Assembly (NCBI GenBank): GCA_934202735.1
Contig: CAKPYH010000006.1
Location: forward strand, 18,492-82,491
Direction: 5' to 3'
Length of the DNA: 64,000 bases
Source of the DNA: an uncultured Alphaproteobacteria bacterium
GTDB lineage: Bacteria; Pseudomonadota; Alphaproteobacteria; CAAHEQ01; UBA3637
The translations under genes and the position numbers were made by a program. Positions 43,536 through 52,253 of the stretch are shown one piece after another; the stretch's first letter is position 1; every line of letters starts with the position of its first letter. The notes beneath the pieces are model-generated. The model saw only the letters and a program-made list of their open reading frames with translations. It was not told where the DNA came from and did no database searches.

Positions 43536-46354
43536 CAGTGCTTTCCTTTCAAATCATCAATCACTTTATATAATCCCGTGCCGTGCGAAGCCTTAACAAA
43601 CACCAGATCACCATCTTGCAAGGCTTCCCGAATAACGGGAATCATCGCTTCGGCCGTTTCTGTGGCCTTTCCTTGTTTTTCCGGTGGCAAAGCCTGAAAC
43701 AATTTCTGCATCAAAGGTCCCACCGTATAGACCACATCGGCACCGGATTCCAAAACCGCCGGTACCAACGCCGTATGCATATCATCGGCCGCCGATCCTA
43801 ACTCTAACATATCCCCCAATACCGCTATTTTACGCCGCGCAGAACGCAAGCCCAACGCTTGTAAAGATGCCGCCATAGACGCCGGATTGGCATTATAAGC
43901 ATCATCAATGACCGTGATATGCTTGCCGTCTGCCACCACCGAAAGAGCCGCCCCGCGTCCTCGGGCCGGTGTCAGACGCGTCAAGGTTTCACATGCCTGC
44001 TTCAAATCACCACCCACTGCTTTGACAAGTGCCAAAGCCCCCAAAGCATCCAACGCAAAATGGGCCCCGAAATACGCCAGGTGCAGCGTGTGCAAGCCGT
44101 CTTCATCGGCCCAGTCTACCTGCATACCCGTTTCGTCAGGGGTTATTTTTTTCAAGACAAAATCGGACCGCCCGTCCTGACCGAACGTCAGAATATGTTG
44201 AATGCCCTGCCCCGTAGCAGCGGTCTTCAACAAGTCATAAAAAGCACCATCTCGTTGCAAAACGGCGGTTCCTTGCCGGTTTTGGTAGTCAAAAATTTCG
44301 GACTTAGCCAACGCAATATCACGTTCGGTCTTGAAGAAAGCCCGATGTGCCGATCCGACAGACGTAATAATCGTCATATCCGGCCGCACCATATCGGACA
44401 AATGAATCAACTCGCCCGAATGATTCATGCCCATTTCAATCACGGCAAACTGCGCATCGGACGGCAAAGCCGCCAACGTCAACGGTACACCGATTTGATT
44501 GTTCAAATTCCCGTCTGTCGCATACGTTTTTCCCTGTGCCGCCAGGCAGGTCCGCACCATTTCTTTGGTGGTGGTTTTACCGGACGATCCCGTAATACCG
44601 ATGACTTGAGCCGTACACCGCATACGGGCAAAGCGGGCCAAGGCTTCCAAAGCCGCCATTGTATCCGATACCACAATTTGCTTATCGGCCGGCACTTGGT
44701 CCACCGGGTGCATCACCACACAAGCCGCCGCACCCAACTCCACCGCCCGGCGTGCAAAAGCATGACCGTCCGAGTGAACCCCTTGCAACGCAATAAATAA
44801 ATCACCGATCTTCAAGGTCCGCGTATCAATGGAAATACCGAAAGCCGTCAAGTAATCCGCTACACGCACCGACAAAGCCAACTCCAAATCCGCCGCAATC
44901 CACAACGGTTCTTGCGTTTGTCTCATCAGGGCCAATCGTGCTTCCACCCGATCATCCAAGGCATACGTGATACCGTTGATCGTTTGACCGGGTTCATGAC
45001 CTTTGCCGGCTATCACCAACACATCACCGGCACGCAAAGAAGCGACAGCCGTGTGAATAGCTCGTTCCCGATTATCCATTTCTATTCCGCCCGGACACGC
45101 CCGCACAATCGCCGCCCGAATATCGGCCGGGTTTTCAAACCGGGGATTATCATCGGTGATATACACCACATCGGCCAATCGGTGGGCCGCCGCCCCCATC
45201 AGGGCCCTTTTCCCCGTATCCCGATTACCGCCACAGCCCATCAGGCATACCAACCGTCCGGACGTATGCGGCCGTAAAGATGTCAACACACGTTCAATCG
45301 CATCGGGTGTATGGGCATAGTCCACAAACACGCGCGCACCGGCAGGGGTTGTGCCTATCTGTTCCAAACGCCCCGTCGGGGCCTGCAACATCGGCAACAC
45401 CGCCACCAACTCCGACAACGAAGCTCCCACGGCCCGACAAAGCCCCAAGGCCGCCAACACATTCCACACTTGAAAATCACCCGTAATACACAGAGACACC
45501 CGTTCTTCCCGACCATCGGCCATAAAGACAATATCTTGACCGGAATCGGTCGGTGTTTGGCTCATCAAGCGCAAATCGTTCCCGTTTTTCCCGTAAGAGA
45601 AAACGGATAAGCCACGGGCTTCGGCCACCCGGCGCAAGGTGTCATACGCCGCATCATCGGCATTCAAAACCGCCACACCGTCCGGGGCCACACACTCGGA
45701 GAACAAGCGACTTTTAGCCGCCAAATAAGCGTCCATTGTCTTGTGATAATCCAAATGATCCTGCGTCAGGTTTGTAAATGCCCCCGCCCGCAAAGTCAAT
45801 CCGCCCAACCGTCCCTGATCCAAACCATGGCTGCTGGCTTCCATGGCCACAACCCGAATACCGCGTTCCTGCAAAGTATGCAGGGTTTTATTCAACGTAA
45901 TCGGGTCCGGTGTTGTCATAGACCCGTCCGTATGTCCCGTGGCGGTATCAATGCCGATGGTCCCCAAACTGGCCGCCGGTATGCCTAACCGGTTCAATAA
46001 TTGTTGCACATAAAACACCGTGGACGTTTTGCCGTTAGTACCCGTGACGGCCACCTTCATCACATCATCGGACGGGTACAAAATACCGGCCAATATCGCC
46101 ATTTTTTGACGCAGTGCCGGCACGACAACCACGGGTATCGTTGCCGATACCGGTCGTTCGGCCAACACCAACGCCGCGCCGTTTTGTTCGGCCGCCGGAA
46201 TAAAATCGGCACCGTCATGTTGTCCCCCCTTCAACGCCAAAAAAGCATATCCGGGGCGAACATCTTCCGCCCGCAGAGCCAATCCCGATATTTCGGACGG
46301 CAACATCCCTGTATAAGGAATGCCGGCTTTGTTTAATAATTCTGACGCGTTCAT
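43535..46354 (-). CDS. murEF: MurE-MurF fusion: mDAP ligase and D-Ala-D-Ala adding enzyme
   Basis: The 939-residue single chain carries two full Mur ligases. The first half is MurE with GTNGKT (105-110), NLTQDHLDYH and the DNPR motif that selects meso-diaminopimelate. Near residue 487 the MurF half begins, with ISIDTRTLKIGDLFIALQG, its own ATP loop GSSGKTTT near 590, and DDAYNANPASMAA. It adds mDAP and then D-Ala-D-Ala to the precursor. Such fusions are known in some betaproteobacteria. Both active sites look intact. GAGG precedes the start, 5 nt after ftsI. Confidence 0.95.
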   Translation of the reverse strand: MNASELLNKAGIPYTGMLPSEISGLALRAEDVRPGYAFLALKGGQHDGADFIPAAEQNGAALVLAERPVSATIPVVVVPALRQKMAILAGILYPSDDVMKVAVTGTNGKTSTVFYVQQLLNRLGIPAASLGTIGIDTATGHTDGSMTTPDPITLNKTLHTLQERGIRVVAMEASSHGLDQGRLGGLTLRAGAFTNLTQDHLDYHKTMDAYLAAKSRLFSECVAPDGVAVLNADDAAYDTLRRVAEARGLSVFSYGKNGNDLRLMSQTPTDSGQDIVFMADGREERVSLCITGDFQVWNVLAALGLCRAVGASLSELVAVLPMLQAPTGRLEQIGTTPAGARVFVDYAHTPDAIERVLTSLRPHTSGRLVCLMGCGGNRDTGKRALMGAAAHRLADVVYITDDNPRFENPADIRAAIVRACPGGIEMDNRERAIHTAVASLRAGDVLVIAGKGHEPGQTINGITYALDDRVEARLALMRQTQEPLWIAADLELALSVRVADYLTAFGISIDTRTLKIGDLFIALQGVHSDGHAFARRAVELGAAACVVMHPVDQVPADKQIVVSDTMAALEALARFARMRCTAQVIGITGSSGKTTTKEMVRTCLAAQGKTYATDGNLNNQIGVPLTLAALPSDAQFAVIEMGMNHSGELIHLSDMVRPDMTIITSVGSAHRAFFKTERDIALAKSEIFDYQNRQGTAVLQRDGAFYDLLKTAATGQGIQHILTFGQDGRSDFVLKKITPDETGMQVDWADEDGLHTLHLAYFGAHFALDALGALALVKAVGGDLKQACETLTRLTPARGRGAALSVVADGKHITVIDDAYNANPASMAASLQALGLRSARRKIAVLGDMLELGSAADDMHTALVPAVLESGADVVYTVGPLMQKLFQALPPEKQGKATETAEAMIPVIREALQDGDLVFVKASHGTGLYKVIDDLKGKH

Positions 46355-46359
46355 TTTTT

Positions 46360-48093
46360 TTACCTCTTTTTATGCTGTTTACTGCTGGCGATCGCATTGT
46401 CAATATAGGCCGGTTGAACCCACCGTTCGGCCGACCGAACCCCGACATACGGTGCGATACGCGATATGATTTCCAATCCGATCGGCTTGGCGTTCCAACC
46501 GGCAGTATTGAACATCCATGTTTCTTTAATTTTTTTGGGATTTTCCAAAGTAATCAACACAACATATTGCGGATCATTCATCGGAAAAGCGCCCACGAAA
46601 CTGGTCCGCAACCGGCCTTGCACATACCGCCCGTTTTCCAATAAATTGGCCGATCCGGTTTTACCACCGACGGCATATCCCGCCACCGGATTGCTCTCTT
46701 TCATATCCCAGTTGATCACCGCCCACATCATGTGCCGGATTTGTTCGGAGGTTTTAGATTTTAAGACTTGATATACAGGGCGATCCCGATTACCGTCTTT
46801 CATCAATGTCGGCACCCGATAATACCCCCCGTTTACCAATGCCGCCACCCCTGCAATCAAGTGCAACGGTGTTACGGAAATGCCGTACCCGAACGCCACA
46901 TTGGCCGAAGTCATATCGGCCCATCGTTTTCCGGTCGGATATTGAGTTCCTCCCAATTCCGGCAAGCGTATCGGTAATTTATCGTAAAAGCCGAACCGCC
47001 CTAAAAACTCTTGTTGTTTTTGCCACCCGGATTTCAGGGCAATTTGTACCGACCCGATATTGGACGAATGAATTAAAATTTCAGGCACCGTCAAACGCCG
47101 ATTTTCCCCCCGATAATCTTCAATGACTTTCCGACCGATCTTGACGGTTTGAGACGTATCAAATGAGTCTGTGGGCCGAATATCTCCGTTTTCCAACGCC
47201 ATAGCCGTATTAAATAATTTGAATACCGATCCGAATTCATACGTTCCCAACGTAGCTTTATTAAACCGGCAATTCATATCACCGTCCGCCGGCAAATTCG
47301 GGTCATAATCGGGTAAAGAAACCGCCGCTAACAATTCCCCGGTATGGACATTCATGACCAAACCAAGCCCCCCGTCCGCTTTGTATTTAGAGATTCCTTT
47401 CATCAAGGATTGCCGGACAATTTCCTGCACCGCCGTATCCAACGATAACCGGATATCTTCGGTGGCCAATTCCCGATCATAGGCTTTTTCCAACCCCGCC
47501 GTCCCTACATTATCAATGTTTACGCCCCCCAGAATATGGGAAAACAAGGATCCTTGCGGATAAAACCGCCGTTCATTTTTTGTTTCTTCCAAATACTGAT
47601 TACCGATCCATTTAATCGCCTCCCGTTCACGGGGAACCAAGTTGCGCTTGATGTATTGAAAATTCATCGGGGAAGTCAGTTTTTGATATACCGATTCATA
47701 CGATAAATCCGGCAAGGCTTTCACCAGTTGTCGGGCCGTCTCTTCGGGGTCTTTAATTTTTTGCGGATTGACCGATAAATCCACGGTCGGCAAAGACAAA
47801 GCCAAAATCAAGCCATTCCGATCGGTAATATTATGCCGTTTCAAAGCCAACGTTGTTTTTAACACAGACGGCGTAAAACTGCGGGGTTGATAATCCACAA
47901 TCGTCAAGTAAAACAAGCGCCCGATAATAATGATAAAACAGATCGTCAGGCCGACTAAAATAAATAAAATACGTTTATTTGCCGTCAATAAAACGCCCCG
48001 TGTGGCGGCATCCAGACACCGATACCGATCCAATCTCTTGTGCGGGATTTCCTGACCGACATAATAGAAAGTTTCTTTGGCCCGGCGAATCAT
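46360..48093 (-). CDS. ftsI: Septal transpeptidase FtsI (PBP3)
   Basis: The 577-residue class B penicillin-binding protein has one N-terminal membrane helix (about 45-65), a dimerisation domain (LKRHNITDRNGLILALSLPT) and the transpeptidase domain with SxxK (FGSVFK), SxN (HSSNIG) and KTG (VGGKTGSANL). It cross-links septal peptidoglycan. The start at 48093 overlaps the ftsL stop by 4 nt with GGAGGAAAA upstream. Confidence 0.95.
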   Translation of the reverse strand: MIRRAKETFYYVGQEIPHKRLDRYRCLDAATRGVLLTANKRILFILVGLTICFIIIIGRLFYLTIVDYQPRSFTPSVLKTTLALKRHNITDRNGLILALSLPTVDLSVNPQKIKDPEETARQLVKALPDLSYESVYQKLTSPMNFQYIKRNLVPREREAIKWIGNQYLEETKNERRFYPQGSLFSHILGGVNIDNVGTAGLEKAYDRELATEDIRLSLDTAVQEIVRQSLMKGISKYKADGGLGLVMNVHTGELLAAVSLPDYDPNLPADGDMNCRFNKATLGTYEFGSVFKLFNTAMALENGDIRPTDSFDTSQTVKIGRKVIEDYRGENRRLTVPEILIHSSNIGSVQIALKSGWQKQQEFLGRFGFYDKLPIRLPELGGTQYPTGKRWADMTSANVAFGYGISVTPLHLIAGVAALVNGGYYRVPTLMKDGNRDRPVYQVLKSKTSEQIRHMMWAVINWDMKESNPVAGYAVGGKTGSANLLENGRYVQGRLRTSFVGAFPMNDPQYVVLITLENPKKIKETWMFNTAGWNAKPIGLEIISRIAPYVGVRSAERWVQPAYIDNAIASSKQHKKR

Positions 48094-48425
48094 GACGGAT
48101 TTTCCTCCGGTTCGGTCCATGACGGACGCGGTGCCGGTACCGGGGCCGCCCGTACGGGCAAATCATCCACCGAAACCACCTGTGCCGCCGATAACGGTTG
48201 AAACTGCGTGTATTTATCCACCAATCCCCGCAACCGTTCCGGTTCGTTAAACAAAGCCCACTCGCCTTGTAAAATATGGATTTCACGCATATCTGACAAA
48301 ATTTGACGGTGAATGGCCTGCAATTCTTCTTCTTTGTCTATCACTCGGTATTTCAGGATAAACAACTGCAATCCGGCCCCAACGGCCAGACACAAAAAGA
48401 AAAACCGAATACCCCATCGCATCAT
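48090..48425 (-). CDS. ftsL: Cell division protein FtsL
   Basis: The 111-residue bitopic protein has one membrane helix at its N terminus (about 6-24) and a periplasmic coiled coil (YRVIDKEEELQAIHRQILSD), followed by a Pro-rich end. Sequence is poorly conserved in the family, so the call rests on topology and position between rsmH and ftsI. It overlaps both neighbours. Confidence 0.85.
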   Translation of the reverse strand: MMRWGIRFFFLCLAVGAGLQLFILKYRVIDKEEELQAIHRQILSDMREIHILQGEWALFNEPERLRGLVDKYTQFQPLSAAQVVSVDDLPVRAAPVPAPRPSWTEPEENPS

Positions 48426-49345
48426 TACGCAGTCCTTTGTGCCGCCCGCAGTTTTGCCGAATGAGACCGCGGATTCGCCGCCAACTCTGCGGCAGAGGCC
48501 GTAATCGGTTTACGCGTTAAAATCGTAAACAACCCCTGTTCCGGCGGCACAACCGATCGGGCGTACCGATTTTGGTGTGCATGCCCCACCGAATGTTCAA
48601 TCAAAAAGTTTTTTACCAACCGATCTTCCAACGAATGAAATGAGACAATCACCAAACGACCATTGGGCTTTAACAACCGCACAGACGCGTCCAACGCCCG
48701 TTTCAACTCGCCCAATTCATCATTGACTTGAATACGCAAGGCTTGAAATGTCCGTGTCGCACTATCCGATCCGTCTTTGGGCTTCGGCATGACCCGATGA
48801 ATCACATCGGCCAGTTGTGCCGTGGACACAATCGGACGTTGCCCCCGTTCCCGCACGATGGCCGCTGCGATACGCCGCGATGCTTTTTCTTCGCCATACT
48901 TGAAAATCACATCGGCCAAATCTTTTTCAGATAACGTGTTCAAGTAGTCTTTTGCCGACTTACCCCGCTGTCCCATACGCATATCCAAGGGCCCGTCAAA
49001 TCGCAGAGAAAAGCCCCGATCGGGCTGATCAATCTGCATGGACGATACGCCCAGGTCCAACACAATCCCGTCCACCGGTTCGTCCAAGTGTGCCGCCACA
49101 TTGCCAAAGCAATCGTGAATAAAGGAAAATCGATTCGGGTATTGCCCTTCCATGGTCAGACCGGTCGTCATCGCGTCCGGATCGCGATCAAGACCAATCA
49201 CCCGCGTACCGGAAGAAGCGTTCAAAATCGCACGGGTATAGCCACCGGCTCCAAAAGTTCCGTCAATAAATATCCCACCGTTGTGGCAGGCTAACTGCTC
49301 CAACACTTCATCAAGCAAAACCGGAATATGTGGCAAACACTCCAT
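48425..49345 (-). CDS. rsmH: 16S rRNA m4C1402 methyltransferase RsmH (MraW)
   Basis: The 306-residue protein has HIPVLLDEVL, FIDGTFGAGGYTRAIL (SAM site), the GIVLDLGVSSMQIDQPDRGFSLRFDG segment in shortened match, and VISFHSLEDRLVKNF. It methylates C1402 of 16S rRNA. It is the first gene of the dcw cluster here; the transcription factor gene mraZ that often precedes it is absent. A TTGAAA-17-TATACT promoter lies upstream. Confidence 0.95.
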   Translation of the reverse strand: MECLPHIPVLLDEVLEQLACHNGGIFIDGTFGAGGYTRAILNASSGTRVIGLDRDPDAMTTGLTMEGQYPNRFSFIHDCFGNVAAHLDEPVDGIVLDLGVSSMQIDQPDRGFSLRFDGPLDMRMGQRGKSAKDYLNTLSEKDLADVIFKYGEEKASRRIAAAIVRERGQRPIVSTAQLADVIHRVMPKPKDGSDSATRTFQALRIQVNDELGELKRALDASVRLLKPNGRLVIVSFHSLEDRLVKNFLIEHSVGHAHQNRYARSVVPPEQGLFTILTRKPITASAAELAANPRSHSAKLRAAQRTA

Positions 49346-49385
49346 AAATAACCTTCTTTGATAATCATGAAATCGTATTCAGGAA

Positions 49386-49414
49386 AGTATACAGAATTTC
49401 CCATCACTTTTCAA
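49386..49414 (-). promoter_or_regulatory. Promoter of the dcw cluster
   Basis: On the minus strand TTGAAA (49414-49409) and TATACT (49391-49386) are separated by 17 nt, about 40 nt before rsmH. No MraZ-type repeats (TGGGN boxes) are seen next to it. Confidence 0.75.
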
Positions 49415-49444
49415 TCTTTTTCGTAAAAAAAACGACTTTGGAAT

Positions 49445-49960
49445 TTATTTTTGCAACAAAGGGGCATACATGTCCAAGGCTTGCAGGGTGTGTTGCAACA
49501 CTTTATCGGCGTTTTCCGTCTGTTGCGGATCATCCCGTCGTTGCATAGCCTGTGCGCAAGCATCTGCCACCACATGCGCCAACATTTTTCCCTTGATATT
49601 CTGACTCCCGGTATCGGCAATCATATTCAAGCGAATCTCAATTTCCTGATTACGGCGTGCCATACGATCCCGTGCCTGATCCGTTGCTTCTGCGGTCAAG
49701 CGTTCCACCTCGGTGTCGGCTTGCTCCATCAATTTACGTTGGACGGTCCACCGCCCCCGATAGGCAGATTCGTATTTCTCTTTCAAAGCGGCCGCTTTTT
49801 GATGCATGTCGGCGGCCTGTTGAGCCGTTTGGCGAACGGAATCGGCTTGACGTAAGGCCCACCGTTTTACGAAACGAAACACCGGACGCACACCGATGCC
49901 GATGACCAAAATGAAAGCCGTTGCCGTCCAAAATTCAGGGTTTTTCAAAATTTCAATCAT
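49445..49960 (-). CDS. atpF: ATP synthase F0 subunit b
   Basis: The 171-residue protein has an N-terminal membrane helix (EFWTATAFILVIGIGV) and a long charged coiled coil (60-140) typical of subunit b, the peripheral stalk. It overlaps the b' gene by 8 nt. It is the last F0 gene; no terminator is clear before the dcw promoter. The F1 genes are elsewhere, as is usual in Alphaproteobacteria. Confidence 0.9.
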   Translation of the reverse strand: MIEILKNPEFWTATAFILVIGIGVRPVFRFVKRWALRQADSVRQTAQQAADMHQKAAALKEKYESAYRGRWTVQRKLMEQADTEVERLTAEATDQARDRMARRNQEIEIRLNMIADTGSQNIKGKMLAHVVADACAQAMQRRDDPQQTENADKVLQHTLQALDMYAPLLQK

Positions 49961-50402
49961 GTCCGCCCTCCGCCGACATCAACCGGTCAATCAAAAGGGT
50001 TGCCACTTGTGCCGAAACCGTTTGCGAAGTCATTTCCATTTTTTGGCGAGCCGCATCAATTTTATGTTCGGCCTGACGTACTTTTTGGCGCAATCGCCGA
50101 TCATTTTCCCGTTCCCGAGCCGCCAGATCTTTTTGTACCCGGGCATAAGCTGTCTGTATACGTTCGGTCTTTTTTTCTTCGGCATTCAACAAAAAAGCCT
50201 GATACCGTTGGTTGATTTGTTCCGCTTGCCGGTTCAGATCTTCGGCCGCCTGAATATCGGCTTGCACCCGATCGGACCGTTCAGAGATCGTTTCTTCTAT
50301 CATCGGGCATATCAAAGTCGCCATCATCAGATATAAAAATCCGAAACTGAGCAACATCCAAAAAATCTGACCCGTAAAAAAAGAAACATCAAACTGTGGC
50401 AT
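49953..50402 (-). CDS. atpF': ATP synthase F0 subunit b'
   Basis: The 149-residue protein starts MPQFDVSFFTGQIFWMLLSFGFLYL in shortened form here, the hallmark of b' subunits, with one membrane helix and a long coiled coil (residues 40-135). With subunit b it forms the heterodimeric stalk found in Alphaproteobacteria and phototrophs. It lies 9 nt after atpE. Confidence 0.9.
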   Translation of the reverse strand: MPQFDVSFFTGQIFWMLLSFGFLYLMMATLICPMIEETISERSDRVQADIQAAEDLNRQAEQINQRYQAFLLNAEEKKTERIQTAYARVQKDLAARERENDRRLRQKVRQAEHKIDAARQKMEMTSQTVSAQVATLLIDRLMSAEGGHD

Positions 50403-50411
50403 GATTTCCCT

Positions 50412-50657
50412 TTACATATACAAAATAATAATGGCCAATCCCAAAGCATACAAGGCAATCGCTTCCGTAATAGCCGCACCGCCCCAGGCAAACAAGCTGA
50501 CATCATTTTTCACATCGGGATTACGACTAACCGATGAAATAATCGTGACCCAGATTTGGGCCACCCCCTTGGCGACGCCCAACATGACCAGACTGATTAA
50601 ACCGACCGACAGGTACTTGGCCGCTTCGGCAATGGCATGCAAAGATTCTTGTTCCAT
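50412..50657 (-). CDS. atpE: ATP synthase F0 subunit c, variant glycine motif
   Basis: The 81-residue two-helix proteolipid has the ion-binding Glu65 (AAITEAIALYALG) in helix 2 and the loop RNPD. Helix 1 normally carries GxGxGxG for tight packing; here it reads GVAKGVA (27-33), a GxAxGxA version with Lys30 and a following Gln34. No Na+-site Gln/Ser pair is evident, so proton coupling is likely. GGAAAG precedes the start. Confidence 0.92.
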   Translation of the reverse strand: MEQESLHAIAEAAKYLSVGLISLVMLGVAKGVAQIWVTIISSVSRNPDVKNDVSLFAWGGAAITEAIALYALGLAIIILYM

Positions 50658-50670
50658 ATTTTTTCCTTTC

Positions 50671-51393
50671 CTAATCGTGCATATTCAGGGCTTCCCCCAA
50701 ATAAATGCTTGTTAAAATAGTATAAATATACGCTTGTAAAAAAGCAATCCCCGTTTCAAATACAATCAACAAGGCCACAAACAGCAACGGAAACGCCCCG
50801 GCCAAGCCGGACGAAAACACAAACCCCGCCAAGATTTTTAATAAAATATGCCCCACCACCATATTCATGACCAATCGCACGGTTAAACTAAACGGTTTAG
50901 CCACAAAAGAAATCATCTCAATCGGGATAACAATCGGGGCTAAAACAGGGGGAATACCGCGGGGCAAAAACGTCCGAAACCAGGCCCATTTATGATGATA
51001 AATACCGACTGCTGCCGATACCAACAATCCCATTACGGCAAAGGCACCAATGGGGGCCAGTTGACTGGTAAACGTAAACGCATACGGGAACAAGCCCATC
51101 AGGTTGCCCATAAAAATCATCACAAAGACACTGAAAATAAACGGTATATAGGCCTGATACCCGTTTCCGATGGTATCGCGCGCCGTTGACACAATAAACC
51201 GATACAGGGCTTCCGCAACCGCTTGTCCGGTACCGGGCACCAAAGCCTGGGGGCGAATCAGGATCCACAAAATAAACACACCTGCTACGGCCGCCAGCAC
51301 CATAAACAGGGACGAATTCGTCAATGATAAATCCCACTCGTTCCAATTAAAAGGGATAACCGTCTTGACCGTAAATTGATGCAAGGGATTCAT
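50671..51393 (-). CDS. atpB: ATP synthase F0 subunit a
   Basis: The 240-residue protein has six membrane segments. The essential Arg lies in SLTVRLVMNMVVGH, and the last helix contains FETGIAFLQAYIYTIL with the conserved Gln. It forms the proton half-channels beside the c-ring. It overlaps atpI by 4 nt. Confidence 0.94.
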   Translation of the reverse strand: MNPLHQFTVKTVIPFNWNEWDLSLTNSSLFMVLAAVAGVFILWILIRPQALVPGTGQAVAEALYRFIVSTARDTIGNGYQAYIPFIFSVFVMIFMGNLMGLFPYAFTFTSQLAPIGAFAVMGLLVSAAVGIYHHKWAWFRTFLPRGIPPVLAPIVIPIEMISFVAKPFSLTVRLVMNMVVGHILLKILAGFVFSSGLAGAFPLLFVALLIVFETGIAFLQAYIYTILTSIYLGEALNMHD

Positions 51394-51674
51394 TTGTCAT
51401 GCCTTTCCTGACGCAAGGCATATCGGGTGGTCGTATACAATCCGGCCACACCCCCTAACAAAGTCAAACCCGCCGTCAACAAGACGCTGGTTCCCAAAAA
51501 CCGTTGCAGAAACAAGCCCACCGCACACCCGACAAAAATACACCCCAACAGATCCGTTAAAATCGTGATGGTGGTGTTATAACCAATCCCCTTGGAAGGA
51601 CGCATAGCCTGTCCCCGTAAAGTTTCTCGGAATGATTGGATTTCTTGATCCAGTTGTTCGGTTTCGCGAGTCAT
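51390..51674 (-). CDS. atpI: ATP synthase assembly protein AtpI
   Basis: The 94-residue protein has an N-terminal charged helix and two membrane helices (GYNTTITILTDLLGCIFVGCAVG in shortened match, then LTAGLTLLGGVAGLYTT). AtpI helps c-ring assembly and Mg2+ handling. It overlaps both atpB and the DsbA-like gene by 4 nt. Confidence 0.85.
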   Translation of the reverse strand: MTRETEQLDQEIQSFRETLRGQAMRPSKGIGYNTTITILTDLLGCIFVGCAVGLFLQRFLGTSVLLTAGLTLLGGVAGLYTTTRYALRQERHDK

Positions 51675-52252
51675 GGCTTCTCCAAAAAGGTGGCTATATC
51701 CGATAAAACAGATTCATCGGCACCCACAAACTTCTTTTGTTGTTTGCCCCGAACTACCACCGTTGTCGGCGTGGCACTGATCCGATAACGCCGGGCCATT
51801 TCATCCCGCCGTTGAATGATTGTACGTTCCGTATCGGCCCGTGCCAAACAAGCGTTTTGCGCTTCAACGGAAAATCCGGCGGCCAATGCGTCTTGTTCTA
51901 TCAAGTTCCGCCATACGGCTTTCTCGTCCCAGGCCCAAGTGTCCTGATGGGCAAATATCCGGTCTTGAAACACGCCCCGCACAACGGCCGGCATACAATC
52001 GGCCAAACGCACCACTTGCAGGGATCGCTTGTCATAGGGCAAATCCACTTCATACAGGCGTGCCTGTCCCGTTTGCACAAAACGGGCTTTTAACTGCGGT
52101 AAGAGTTCCCGGTGATATGTGGCGCAATGCGAACAAGCCGGTGAGGTAAATACATATATCTCGGCCGGTAATTTTTCCGGGGCGGCGGTCCCTGCCTGTC
52201 CGTTCAGGATTCCCCCAAATACCAATGCCAATGCCACAATCACCGGACGCAT
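51671..52252 (-). CDS. Periplasmic DsbA-like thioredoxin-fold protein
   Basis: The 193-residue protein has a signal peptide (cleaved near AGTAA), an active-site CSHC in VFTSPACSHCATYH, and the cis-Pro loop SATPTTVV with GADE after it, as in the DsbA/DsbG group. It could oxidise or isomerise disulfides. It is translationally coupled (4 nt overlap) with atpI, an unusual place for such a gene. It starts 1 nt after the BI-1 gene. Confidence 0.85.
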   Translation of the reverse strand: MRPVIVALALVFGGILNGQAGTAAPEKLPAEIYVFTSPACSHCATYHRELLPQLKARFVQTGQARLYEVDLPYDKRSLQVVRLADCMPAVVRGVFQDRIFAHQDTWAWDEKAVWRNLIEQDALAAGFSVEAQNACLARADTERTIIQRRDEMARRYRISATPTTVVVRGKQQKKFVGADESVLSDIATFLEKP

Positions 52253-52253
52253 G

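Noticed and set aside
43919..44800. Long plus-strand frame opposite murEF
   Set aside because: It is the complement of a well-conserved ligase gene and encodes no recognisable protein.
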